This document shows positions 1-7,057 of a stretch of 9,751 bases of DNA, one piece after another; position 1 is the stretch's first letter; each line of letters opens with the position of its first letter. A model generated the notes under the pieces. It was not told the DNA's origin and searched no databases. It saw nothing but the letters and a program-made list of their open reading frames with translations. The DNA is taken from contig JAPHUU010000227.1 in the NCBI GenBank assembly GCA_026193555.1, positions 1 through 9,751 on the forward strand, given 5' to 3'. Made by a program: the position numbers and the translations under genes. This DNA is from Rhodanobacter sp. Lineage in GTDB: Bacteria; Pseudomonadota; Gammaproteobacteria; Xanthomonadales; Rhodanobacteraceae.

Positions 1-807
1 CTGCTTGCGCGCCATCTCCGCTTGCAGGGTGTGGTCGTCGACGCGGTGCAGGGTGACCCCCGGAATCGTCGGCAGCTCGCCGGGAATCCCGGCCAGATCG
101 AGCATGAAGGTCTCCACGTCCAGGGTCGCCAGCAGGCTCTTCATCGTGCTGTTCTGGATGATCGCGCCGTGGTCGATGATCGCGATGTTGCGGCACAGCT
201 GCTCGGCCTCCTCCAGGTAGTGCGTGGTCAGGATCACCGTGGTGCCGGCCGCGTTGATGGCGCTGATGAACTGCCACATCGAGCGGCGGATCTCGATGTC
301 GACGCCGGCGGTGGGTTCGTCCAGGATCAGCAGCTTCGGCTCGTTCATCATCGCGCGGGCGATCATCAGGCGCCGCTTCATGCCGCCGGACAACTCACGC
401 GCCTGATGGTGCGCCTTGTCCCACAGGCGCAGCTCCCTCAGGTATTTCTCCGCGCGCTGGGCGGCGATCCGGCGCGGGATGCCGTAGAAGCCGGCCTCGT
501 TCACGCAGATGTCGAACGGCTTTTCGAACTGGTTGAAGTTGATCTCCTGCGGCACCAGCCCGATCAGCCGCATCGCCTCGTTGCGCTGCTTGTTCACCGA
601 GATGCCGAACACCTGTGCATCACCGCCGGTGGAGTTCACCAGCGAGGACAGGATGCCGATCAGGGTGGACTTGCCGGCCCCATTGGGGCCGAGCAGGGCG
701 AAGAAATCACCGGGCTGCACGGTCAGCGAGATGCCCTTGAGGGCCTCGACGCCATTGCTGTAGGTCTTGCGCAGATTGTCGACGACAAGCGCGGGGGTGG
801 GGGACAT
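1..807 (-). CDS. ABC transporter ATP-binding protein, YadG/CcmA type (partial, 3' end outside window)
   Basis: Cytoplasmic ATPase subunit that would power an ABC-2 type exporter. The 269 visible residues run in frame to the window edge without a stop; YadG-like proteins are about 300 residues, so roughly the last 30-40 are missing. Visible motifs: Walker A GPNGAGKST (residues 40-48), Q-loop Gln87 (LVPQE), signature LSGGM (139-143) followed by KRRL, Walker B LLILDEP (159-165) with catalytic Glu164, and switch His196 in TTHYLEEAE. The LSGGMKRR and TAGVD motifs are typical of the YadG/drug-export branch. The ATG at 807-805 is chosen because the ABC fold begins right after it (ALVVDNLRKTY); an in-frame GTG at 816-814 is possible and no strong Shine-Dalgarno is seen for either. 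The partner permease (YadH-like) is expected beyond position 1. The substrate cannot be read from the ATPase. Family assignment is secure. Confidence 0.95.
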   Translation of the reverse strand, partial: MSPTPALVVDNLRKTYSNGVEALKGISLTVQPGDFFALLGPNGAGKSTLIGILSSLVNSTGGDAQVFGISVNKQRNEAMRLIGLVPQEINFNQFEKPFDICVNEAGFYGIPRRIAAQRAEKYLRELRLWDKAHHQARELSGGMKRRLMIARAMMNEPKLLILDEPTAGVDIEIRRSMWQFISAINAAGTTVILTTHYLEEAEQLCRNIAIIDHGAIIQNSTMKSLLATLDVETFMLDLAGIPGELPTIPGVTLHRVDDHTLQAEMARKQ

Positions 808-835
808 GGGCTGCACCGTGGGGGTCAAGCCGCCT

Positions 836-841
836 ATTATA
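836..841 (-). promoter_or_regulatory. Candidate -10 box for the ABC transporter gene
   Basis: On the minus strand 841-836 reads TATAAT, a perfect sigma-70 -10 hexamer. It lies in the 91-bp divergent region and would place the transcription start about 20 bases before the ABC ATG. No convincing -35 box is seen 16-18 bp upstream (that stretch is CCCGGGC-like), so an activator or a chance match is possible. Read on the plus strand the same bases give TATTAT (835-840), which could equally serve the reductase gene, also without a clear -35. Confidence 0.4.
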
Positions 842-898
842 CGGGGCTGTCTCCCTTCGCCCGGGTTTGCCCGGCGCACACACTGTCCCGGGTACCCC

Positions 899-1660
899 AT
901 GGCCGACCACTTCCAGCTCCGTCTCGTCGACGGCTTCATGCTCGCCCCGGCGGTGCGCCACCTGGTGTTCGAGCGGGTCGATGGCCAGCCGCTGGCCTTC
1001 CAGCCGGGGCAGTTCCTGCAGGTCCACTTCCATTACGACGACGGCACCGCGACCAAGCGCAGCTACTCGGTGGCGACTGTCGGCGACGGCAGCTCGCCGG
1101 GCGGATCGGTGGAAGTCGGGCGCATCGAGATCGCGGTGAGCTATGTCGAAGGCGGTGCCGCCACCAAGGTGCTGGGCGAGCTGCCGCAGGGCGGTGTGAT
1201 CGACGCCAGTGGCCCCTACGGACGCTTCTGCCTGCAGGAGGCTGACCATCATCCGCGCTACCTGCTGCTGGCCACCGGCACCGGGGTCACCCCATACCGC
1301 GCCATGCTGCCGCAGATAGCAAAGCTGCTGGCGGGAGGCGGGCGCGAGGTGGTGCTGCTGTACGGTGCGCGCAGCGAGGTCGAACTGCTGTATGGCGAGG
1401 AGTTCGAGGCGTTCGCTGCCAGCCACCCCGGCTTCACCTTCCACGGTTGCCTCAGCCGCCAGCCGCGCGCGACCCCGCGTCCCGGCGACCGCAGCGGGCA
1501 TGTGCAGGACGTGCTGGTGGAGCTGGGCCCCCGTGCCGAGCGCGACATCGCCTATCTTTGCGGCAATCCGAACATGGTCGACGCCGCATTCGCCGTATTG
1601 AAGGAGTTCGGCCTGCCGGTATCACAGATCCGGCGCGAGAAATATATTTCGTCGCGTTGA
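899..1660 (+). CDS. fpr: Ferredoxin--NADP(+) reductase (Fpr-type FAD flavoprotein)
   Basis: Soluble cytoplasmic flavoenzyme moving electrons between NADPH and ferredoxin or flavodoxin (EC 1.18.1.2 type), usually serving Fe-S and oxidative-stress metabolism. The 253 residues match the bacterial family (about 250-260). FAD domain: PGQFLQV (36-42), RSYS (54-57) for flavin binding, and GGAATKVL (85-92), the pyrophosphate-loop motif. NADP domain: TGTGVTP (126-132) and CGNPNMV (221-227). The C-terminus is REKYISSR; Fpr proteins often end near an EKY-type motif that stacks on the flavin. The frame stays open upstream to 767, but ATG 899 starts exactly where homology begins; the upstream part overlaps the divergent promoter region and ABC gene. 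No obvious Shine-Dalgarno precedes it. It stands alone, diverging from the ABC gene. Another FNR-superfamily reductase is possible but less likely. Confidence 0.92.
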   Translation: MADHFQLRLVDGFMLAPAVRHLVFERVDGQPLAFQPGQFLQVHFHYDDGTATKRSYSVATVGDGSSPGGSVEVGRIEIAVSYVEGGAATKVLGELPQGGVIDASGPYGRFCLQEADHHPRYLLLATGTGVTPYRAMLPQIAKLLAGGGREVVLLYGARSEVELLYGEEFEAFAASHPGFTFHGCLSRQPRATPRPGDRSGHVQDVLVELGPRAERDIAYLCGNPNMVDAAFAVLKEFGLPVSQIRREKYISSR

Positions 1661-1807
1661 TCAAGTTGGGCGTTGCCGCGCCGATACAACCATCAGGCCC
1701 GCAGATCCGGAACGGCTGCGAGGCATGCCATGCACCGACTTTCGCGACCGATCGAAATCGGGCGAATCCTAGTCAGTCGGTCAATGAGCAATGCCAAAAG
1801 TCGACTG

Positions 1808-1828
1808 GATCACACTTACGGTGTGATC
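1808..1828. promoter_or_regulatory. Perfect 8-bp dyad in the intergenic region (1661-1937)
   Basis: GATCACAC (1808-1815) and GTGTGATC (1821-1828) are exact reverse complements around the 5-base spacer TTACG. It could be an operator for a dimeric regulator or a small hairpin after the reductase gene. No T-run follows, so it is a poor intrinsic terminator. It lies about 110 bp before the start of the small pilin-like gene. The rest of the 277-bp intergenic region holds only a short CGCGA-TT-TCGCG dyad (1906-1917) just before that gene's ribosome site; no convincing sigma-70 promoter was seen. Confidence 0.5.
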
Positions 1829-1837
1829 ACTCTCCCA
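1822..1837. promoter_or_regulatory. CRP/Clp-like site upstream of the small pilin-like gene
   Basis: TGTGATCACTCTCCCA matches the TGTGA-N6-TCACA consensus of the CRP family at 9 of 10 fixed positions (TCCCA instead of TCACA). It overlaps the right arm of the dyad at 1808-1828 and is centred about 108 bp before the ATG at 1938. Xanthomonadales carry a CRP homologue (Clp) with the same core recognition sequence. Assigning this site to it is inference. Confidence 0.35.
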
Positions 1838-1937
1838 GTTCCACCACGTCCCTCCCAACTGCCTATCAAGGCCGGCAAGTTGCGGCCGAAGGCCCCTCAG
1901 GCAAACGCGATTTCGCGAGTGTTACGAGGAGCACGAC

Positions 1938-2303
1938 ATGGCAAGCAAGCTTGGCAGGGTCTTCGCAGGATGCGTCATGGTGATGGCACTGGGCACGTCG
2001 ACGGCTTGGGCGTCTGATGGCCGGATCGGGTTCTCCGGTGCCGTCGTTGAACCCACTTGTCGAATTGACCAGCAGAGCCCCGACATGACGAGCCTGCGTG
2101 CTTCGAGTCTCCAGGTATCGCCTCACGTCGCCTGTGCCGGTCCTTCTGGCGTCACGTCTGCGGTTCCGCAAGCCTACACGTTGACCGTTACGCGGCTTTC
2201 GGCTGCAACGCCGGATCGTCTGCTGCAGTATTTTGCCGGCTACCTGGTGGCCGGCAGCGCCGGTGTAGCGGATGCCCGCATGGTCACCCAGACCTACGAC
2301 TAG
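1938..2303 (+). CDS. Small secreted type 1 pilin-like protein
   Basis: A 121-residue precursor with a good ribosome site (GAGGAG about 7 bases before ATG 1938). Residues 1-26 form a Sec signal peptide ending AWA|SD. The mature part opens with GRIGFSGAVVEPTCRID, the classic start of chaperone-usher pilins (Gly-x-Ile-x-Phe-x-Gly...Cys). Cys41 and Cys65 are placed like the conserved pilin disulfide. The C-terminus MVTQTYD resembles the terminal strand that chaperones bind, but the mature protein of about 95 residues is much shorter than a normal pilin (about 150). It may be a minimal pilin, a terminator-type or minor subunit, or a periplasmic relative with another role. It is on the opposite strand to the pilus operon, 39 bp tail to tail with the adhesin gene, so it is regulated separately. 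Pilin-like fold: likely. Function: unknown. Confidence 0.8.
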   Translation: MASKLGRVFAGCVMVMALGTSTAWASDGRIGFSGAVVEPTCRIDQQSPDMTSLRASSLQVSPHVACAGPSGVTSAVPQAYTLTVTRLSAATPDRLLQYFAGYLVAGSAGVADARMVTQTYD

Positions 2304-2342
2304 TGGGAGACGCGGAAGGGTGCAGCGACGATCCGGCGCGGT

Positions 2343-3455
2343 CTATTGATAGGACAGGGTGAAGGTCGCCGTGGCAGCGACGCCGCCGGCCGTGACCGTA
2401 TTGGAAATGGCGTGGTACTGAGCTGTGTAGGGGATCGATAGCGCGCCGGACGGCGTGGTTCCGACGGTCGTGGTATTCCCGAAGACCACCGTGTTGGCGT
2501 TTCCGTCACGCAACTCCACACCCAGTCCGGTGGCACTGCCAGTGCTCATTAGCACGTTGTTGTATCCCGCAGGCACGCCGCTGGACGCCGTGAACATGAT
2601 GGCCAGCGTGGCTGTGGATCCGCTGGGGCAGGTCATCTGGATGTTGAACGGCGTGGGGCCCGTGGTGCTGTCCTTGCCCGAAAATGCGCTTGTCGAGACG
2701 GTTGGCAACGTGACGTTGAGAGAGGTCGAGCTGACATTGCACGCCGAAGCCACAAAGGTGATTGAATTGGTCAGTACAAAATATTCGGGCACGATACTGC
2801 CCCACTGCCAATTGGCGAAGGTGCCGGCGGGCAGCACGCTGCCGTTGGCGATCGGTCCGGTCTGCACCAGCTGCAAAGTCGAGCCTACACTGTAAGTAGA
2901 GCTTCCGGCTGTGGTGGTGTACGTCGGGTAAGGGCCCATGAAGCTGGATGGGTCATTGGCGTGGATCAGCTGGTAGCCAAGGCCGGATACCGATGTCGGA
3001 TAGATGTAGTTGGCTCCGCCAGTCGGCGCGCCGCCGGCAAGGTTTTGCACACCATAGTTCGTACCGTTCGTGCAGGTTACGCGTGGCGGATTCGAGGGTG
3101 TTGCCGACACGGGCGTGCTGATTATTGAATTGGTGGAAAGGGTAAACGGGATCGTGATAGTGCTGGGCAGCGTGAAGTTTACGGGCGATGGTGTGTAGTA
3201 CGTGGGGTTATGTCTGTTTCCACCGGACCGGTCAAAACTGCAATCCGCTTTGGCGCTCGTGGGGACGAGGACGAGCAACAGAAGCATGCAAAGCAGGCCA
3301 ACTATGGGGCGCGGCGCACCATGGCCGCAGTTGGGCACAAACCACCTGCAAGAGGGTATACCCACGAGAGCATCTTGCACTCTTGTCAGTGCACGTGGTG
3401 ACTCGGCATTGCCGTATGCATGCTGATCAGCAATTGAAAGAAGGCCAGCCATCAT
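2343..3455 (-). CDS. Two-domain fimbrial tip adhesin
   Basis: Last gene of the pilus operon, predicted to cap the fibre and bind a receptor. From ATG 3455 it has 370 residues. A hydrophobic signal segment lies at residues 51-66 with cleavage after AKA (70). The N-terminal receptor-binding domain (about 71-235) has Cys72 and Cys128 as a likely disulfide and is rich in Thr, Ser, Asn and Gly. The C-terminal pilin domain (about 236-370) has Cys239 (ACNVSS) and Cys276 (MTCPSG) and ends ATFTLSYQ, the beta-strand pattern recognised by chaperones. ATG 3455 overlaps the usher stop as ATGA, suggesting translational coupling. However, it gives an unusually long stretch of about 50 residues before the hydrophobic core; a GTG at 3338-3336 (Val40), preceded by AGGTGG, would give a normal 31-residue signal peptide. 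Receptor unknown. The gene is visibly more AT-rich (especially 2700-3230) than its surroundings. Confidence 0.88.
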   Translation of the reverse strand: MMAGLLSIADQHAYGNAESPRALTRVQDALVGIPSCRWFVPNCGHGAPRPIVGLLCMLLLLVLVPTSAKADCSFDRSGGNRHNPTYYTPSPVNFTLPSTITIPFTLSTNSIISTPVSATPSNPPRVTCTNGTNYGVQNLAGGAPTGGANYIYPTSVSGLGYQLIHANDPSSFMGPYPTYTTTAGSSTYSVGSTLQLVQTGPIANGSVLPAGTFANWQWGSIVPEYFVLTNSITFVASACNVSSTSLNVTLPTVSTSAFSGKDSTTGPTPFNIQMTCPSGSTATLAIMFTASSGVPAGYNNVLMSTGSATGLGVELRDGNANTVVFGNTTTVGTTPSGALSIPYTAQYHAISNTVTAGGVAATATFTLSYQ

Positions 3456-6226
3456 CCATGGATTCCCGGAGCTGCGATCGCCGATGTGCAGGTCGCGTTG
3501 ATTGATTGATAGCTCGTCATGCGCTTGCCCCTGGCTGGCGCTGTCAGTCGATACGGGAATGAACAGGTGTGGGGGGTACCCTGGTCGTCCTGCCAGCGCG
3601 CGGTCAGTTGGCCATCCCGTTTGACCCCCCGTGCCAGAATTTTTCCGGCCTGTCCGGCCATGCCAAGCGAAACGCCCTTTTCGTCAAATACTTCCGCACC
3701 GAAGGGCAGGGCATCACCATTCTTCAGGTGGGCCTCGAGGATCACCGCACGCCCTTGTTCGGTCTTGAATTTCAGCATCACCACGGCCCCTGCATGTGGA
3801 GCCACCTGGGTACTGGTGGCATCGAGCTGGACATCCAGTGGCAGGCCCTTGGGGTCGATGGTGACGGTGTTGAGGTTGTAGGGCGTGAGGTAGGGCAACA
3901 GGGCGTAGCCCGAGCTGTCAATGCGGACACCCGCAGCGCTGGTCACGCGCGCGCCCTCGGCATCGGGCACGTAGACGATGCCCACGGTATCGCCCATCGG
4001 CTGGCCCAGGGTGATGCCGCCGGGATGGGCGACAACCGCGCCGCTTGCACTCAATGAGGATTGCGAATAGTCGCTGCCGCTGCCGTAGCTGGCGTTGAAC
4101 ACGGCGTAGGGACTGCGGTAACCACCATTCACACTGCCCGAACGGCCGACGCCGGCGTCGCCGTTGGACGCGGTGGCACCGTAATAGAACTGATTGTCGA
4201 TGCCGAGTGTTCCGTTCACCATGGCCTGCTGCTGTGAGCCACGGGTATCGTCGTGGCTGGCGCTCAGGCTGAGTGTGGGCGCGTGCTCGCCGTGGCCCAG
4301 CGGGATACTGAAGTTGGCGAAAAGCTGGTTGTCATAGCGACCCAGTTGATCGCGTGAGCGAGTGGCGGAGAGGCTGTAGCTCAGCCGGCGGAACACATTG
4401 TTGTAGCCCAGCTGGAACTGCGTATCGGTGCCTGTGCGGTTCCAGTAGTCATGGGCCGTCACGTTGGCGAAGAGCGAGCCACCATGCCCCCCGAGGCGCT
4501 GACTCAGGCTGAGGGTGAAGCTGCTGCGTTGGCGCTGCAGAACGGTGGTGTTCAGCAGGGGGGTGTAGGTCGTGCCGGCCAGTGATGACTGCTGGGCAGG
4601 TGTGAGTATCGTTTGCAGCGGAATGCCGTTGATCAATGTCGTGGTTGAAGGCAATGCCACCTTGAAGGCATCCAGCCCGCGGCGAGCATAGTCACGGGCG
4701 ATGGCGGCATCGGTCACGCTGAGGTAGCCGCTGGTCGAATAACGGTACGCTGCCACGGACAAGGTGGTCCTGGTCTCCGGCAGGGTCTTGCTGTAGCTAA
4801 GTCGCATGCTCTGGCCGGAATGCGAGCCGTAGCCAGGAATGCTTGCGCGCGACTGGGTGACATCGAAGGCAACGGCGCCGTAGCGGGTGTTGATCGCGCT
4901 GCCCACCAGGACGGCAGCGTAGCCCTGCGACGCGATGGCACCGGCATATGCCGTGAGCAGGTTGTTGAAACCATGCTGCACTGTCGTTTGAACGACGTTC
5001 GGGTGGGACGAGATCGACGGGGTGAGCAACTGGCCAGCTGCCAGGTCGAATCGCGTGGTCCCTGGCCGCAGTAACTGTGCCACCGACGCGTAGGGCACGG
5101 AGAACGTGTGGCTACGGCCATCTGCCTCGGTGACCGTCACATCCAGGCTCCCGCCGTAGCCGGTCGGGTAGAGATCGTTGATCGTGAATGGACCCGGTGC
5201 CACGGTAGTCTGGTAAATCTGCACGCCATTCTGACGAATGGTCACCTTGGCATTCGTGCTGGCGATGCCGCGGATGAGCGGCGCGTAACCACGCATCGAG
5301 TTCGGCAGCATGCGGTCGTCGGTCGCGAGCTGCACGCCGCGCAGTTCATGGCTGTCGAAGACCTGACCATCCGTGTAAGTGTCGCCGACGGTCAACTGGG
5401 CGCCAAGCGAGGGCAGGTCGCGTTGCACGTAGCTGTCTATGTTGTGCCACTGGCGGCGAGCCGGAGCACTTGCGCTGGCCGACCGCCAATTGACGGTGGC
5501 GTCGTTGCGCACATGCCAGGGACCGATGTTGAAGCCGGCATTCAAGCCAAGGTAGCTGGTGGTCTGGCTGATCCCGCTGCTGCTCGTGCGGTAGCTGTTG
5601 AAGTTGTAGTTGAGCAACCCGGCCGGCACGCCGGCATCCCAATACTCGGGGCTGACATAACCCCGCGGCATTTGTCCCAGGTACGCCTGAGGCACGCTGG
5701 CGTCCAGTCGAAGCGCCGCCATGTCGAAGCTCAACGTGGCGCCGGGGATCAGGCTGTCAAAGCCGACGCAGCTCGCGGGGTCCTGCAGTCCGGAAACGAT
5801 TTCCGGTGAAAGCTTCGCCGGATGCAGCCCAAGCTGGTCGAGCAGCTTGCGATCCACGCATGGTGTCGCGCTCGCCTCCGGTGAGGCGGCAGCAAAACGC
5901 ACGTCGACGCGCCCGACCCAGTTGCCATTGAGATAGAGGTCGGCGTTGTAAGTACCGGGTAGTACCGGGTTGCCATGTTCGAAGCGCGACAGGTCAGTGG
6001 TGTTCTGACCCTGGCCGGACAGCAGGCTGCGATCAAAGCTGGCGTCGGCACCGCTGGCGTCAAGCGCTGCTGCCGACGCATCCGCGCCCGACGCGGGCGC
6101 AGCCGGTGTGGCCACTGTCCAGCTTGCCAGCACGGCGGCAACCACCGCGAAAAGAAGTGCCTGGCCACGACGCGCCACTCTCCCGCGCGGGCCATCCGCC
6201 GGGCGAAGCTGGCGCACGCCGCTCAT
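3452..6226 (-). CDS. Outer-membrane fimbrial usher (FimD/PapC family)
   Basis: Outer-membrane pore that receives chaperone-subunit complexes, catalyses donor-strand exchange and extrudes the pilus. Its 924 residues are slightly longer than the usual 800-880, because of an Ala-rich segment (about 40-63) after the signal region (hydrophobic 23-36). Periplasmic N-terminal domain: FDRSLL (64-69), DLSRFEHGNPVLPGTY (78-93), DLYLNGNWVG (96-105), with Cys123/Cys153 as the usual disulfide. Barrel and plug region: LRGYAP-like MRGYAP (311-316) and APGPFTINDLYPTGYGGSLD (343-362), a hallmark usher motif. The C-terminal periplasmic domain carries Cys888 and Cys913. ATG 6226 overlaps the chaperone stop (ATGA, 6226-6223), and the gene's own stop overlaps the adhesin start the same way. 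The frame is intact with no missing domain. Family assignment is certain. Confidence 0.97.
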   Translation of the reverse strand: MSGVRQLRPADGPRGRVARRGQALLFAVVAAVLASWTVATPAAPASGADASAAALDASGADASFDRSLLSGQGQNTTDLSRFEHGNPVLPGTYNADLYLNGNWVGRVDVRFAAASPEASATPCVDRKLLDQLGLHPAKLSPEIVSGLQDPASCVGFDSLIPGATLSFDMAALRLDASVPQAYLGQMPRGYVSPEYWDAGVPAGLLNYNFNSYRTSSSGISQTTSYLGLNAGFNIGPWHVRNDATVNWRSASASAPARRQWHNIDSYVQRDLPSLGAQLTVGDTYTDGQVFDSHELRGVQLATDDRMLPNSMRGYAPLIRGIASTNAKVTIRQNGVQIYQTTVAPGPFTINDLYPTGYGGSLDVTVTEADGRSHTFSVPYASVAQLLRPGTTRFDLAAGQLLTPSISSHPNVVQTTVQHGFNNLLTAYAGAIASQGYAAVLVGSAINTRYGAVAFDVTQSRASIPGYGSHSGQSMRLSYSKTLPETRTTLSVAAYRYSTSGYLSVTDAAIARDYARRGLDAFKVALPSTTTLINGIPLQTILTPAQQSSLAGTTYTPLLNTTVLQRQRSSFTLSLSQRLGGHGGSLFANVTAHDYWNRTGTDTQFQLGYNNVFRRLSYSLSATRSRDQLGRYDNQLFANFSIPLGHGEHAPTLSLSASHDDTRGSQQQAMVNGTLGIDNQFYYGATASNGDAGVGRSGSVNGGYRSPYAVFNASYGSGSDYSQSSLSASGAVVAHPGGITLGQPMGDTVGIVYVPDAEGARVTSAAGVRIDSSGYALLPYLTPYNLNTVTIDPKGLPLDVQLDATSTQVAPHAGAVVMLKFKTEQGRAVILEAHLKNGDALPFGAEVFDEKGVSLGMAGQAGKILARGVKRDGQLTARWQDDQGTPHTCSFPYRLTAPARGKRMTSYQSINATCTSAIAAPGIHG
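5951..5970. repeat. Tandem 10-bp direct repeat inside the usher gene
   Basis: AGTACCGGGT occurs twice back to back (5951-5960 and 5961-5970). It encodes part of the conserved NPVLPGTY segment near usher residues 86-93, so the present copy number keeps the gene in frame. Gain or loss of one 10-base unit would shift the frame early in the usher. Two copies may simply be coincidence. Confidence 0.6.
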
Positions 6227-6966
6227 GGGGCAATCGAACCCTTGTAGGCAGTCGATGCACCGTAATCATTGATGACGCTGTAGCTCAGCGATGTTCCGGA
6301 GCCGGGCGCCTGCTTGAGTCCCTTGACGCCAAGCTTCAGCGCGCCGAGCGGGTCGACCATGCCGGTGTCCGCGACGTAGTGCTTGCCACCGACATCCAGT
6401 GAAAGCGTGGCGATCGTGATGTGAAACGGAGAGGGGTTGTGCACCTCAAGTGCAAAACCTGGATCCGCGGGCACCACTTTCCAGGTTATCTGGCCAGCAG
6501 CCTTCACCGGATCACCGGTCAGCTGGGCGGGTCGGTAGAACAGCTTCAGGCGCGAGCGGACCGCGAACTGCAGCAGGTTCTTGCCGGCCATCTCTTGTCC
6601 ACTGGGCTTCGGTGGCACTTCCAGCACATTCAGCCAGAACAGCGACTCACGATCGAGCGGCAACTGCGGCTGTGTCGCGATGATGCGCAGACTCTGATCC
6701 CGATGCGCCTCCATGCGGAACAGCGGTGGGGTGATCAGGAACGGCACATCGGCTTTGTCCGGCGTGGACTGGGGATTGCCTCGGTCGATCCAGGCTTCGA
6801 CCAGTGCGGGCCGGTCGCCTCGATTGGTCAGGCGCAGGGTGACTTCGCCATCCTGCGCAGGAAACACCACTCGCGTGCCGCCGATGACCACGCTGGCGTT
6901 GGCGACACCGGCGATCAAGGAAAGCGCTATCAAGGCTGCGCGGACCGCGCAGAGAAGGCTTTTCAT
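6223..6966 (-). CDS. Periplasmic pilus chaperone (FimC/PapD family)
   Basis: Two-domain immunoglobulin-like chaperone that folds pilus subunits by donor-strand complementation and delivers them to the usher. Its 247 residues match the family. Signal peptide: residues 1-24 (MKSLLC...VANA|S). N-terminal domain: GTRVVFPA (30-37) with Arg32, the subunit-anchoring arginine; TNRGDRPALVEAWID; PFLITPPLFRME (75-86); and LPLDRESLFWLN (102-113), the signature of the family. RLKLFYRP (139-146) carries Lys141, the second anchoring residue. The second domain follows to KGSIAP. ATG 6966 is preferred over an in-frame ATG at 7026 because only the former places a signal peptide at the N-terminus; a weak GGGA lies 7 bases upstream. 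It follows the pilin after 91 bp and overlaps the usher by 4 bases. Confidence 0.96.
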   Translation of the reverse strand: MKSLLCAVRAALIALSLIAGVANASVVIGGTRVVFPAQDGEVTLRLTNRGDRPALVEAWIDRGNPQSTPDKADVPFLITPPLFRMEAHRDQSLRIIATQPQLPLDRESLFWLNVLEVPPKPSGQEMAGKNLLQFAVRSRLKLFYRPAQLTGDPVKAAGQITWKVVPADPGFALEVHNPSPFHITIATLSLDVGGKHYVADTGMVDPLGALKLGVKGLKQAPGSGTSLSYSVINDYGASTAYKGSIAP

Positions 6967-7022
6967 CGAGGTATCCCGTTTGAGATCAATGCACCGCGAC
7001 GACTGACAGGAAGGTACCGTGA

Positions 7023-7042
7023 CCATGACTCATGGCCGCGGC
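7023..7042. repeat. Two adjoining short palindromes between pilin and chaperone genes
   Basis: CCATGA-C-TCATGG (7023-7035) and GCCGCGGC (7035-7042) lie in the 91-bp gap just after the pilin stop. Such a position suits an RNA hairpin that stabilises the pilin message or limits read-through into the chaperone, as is common after major-pilin genes. The stems are short and no T-run follows, so this is weak. Confidence 0.25.
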
Positions 7043-7057
7043 ACTCCGATTCCCCAC

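Noticed and set aside
22..1245. A 407-residue open frame on the plus strand
   Set aside because: It lies antisense to the ABC ATPase and out of frame with the reductase. Its composition (His, Gln, Arg and Ala rich) is typical of a shadow frame in GC-rich DNA, and no domain is visible.
707..1501. A 264-residue open frame on the minus strand opposite the reductase gene
   Set aside because: It shows no domain, while the plus-strand frame has all the flavoprotein motifs.
2304..2342. Bidirectional terminator between the convergent pilin-like and adhesin genes
   Set aside because: The 39-bp gap shows no stem followed by a T-run on either strand.
3498..3510. TTGA tetranucleotide repeat (three units plus one base) near the usher's 3' end
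   Set aside because: Three units are too few for typical slippage switching, and a frameshift here would affect only the last residues.
6967..7026. An upstream ATG (7026) as the chaperone start
   Set aside because: It would add 20 polar residues ahead of an otherwise perfect signal peptide. ATG 6966 fits the family better.
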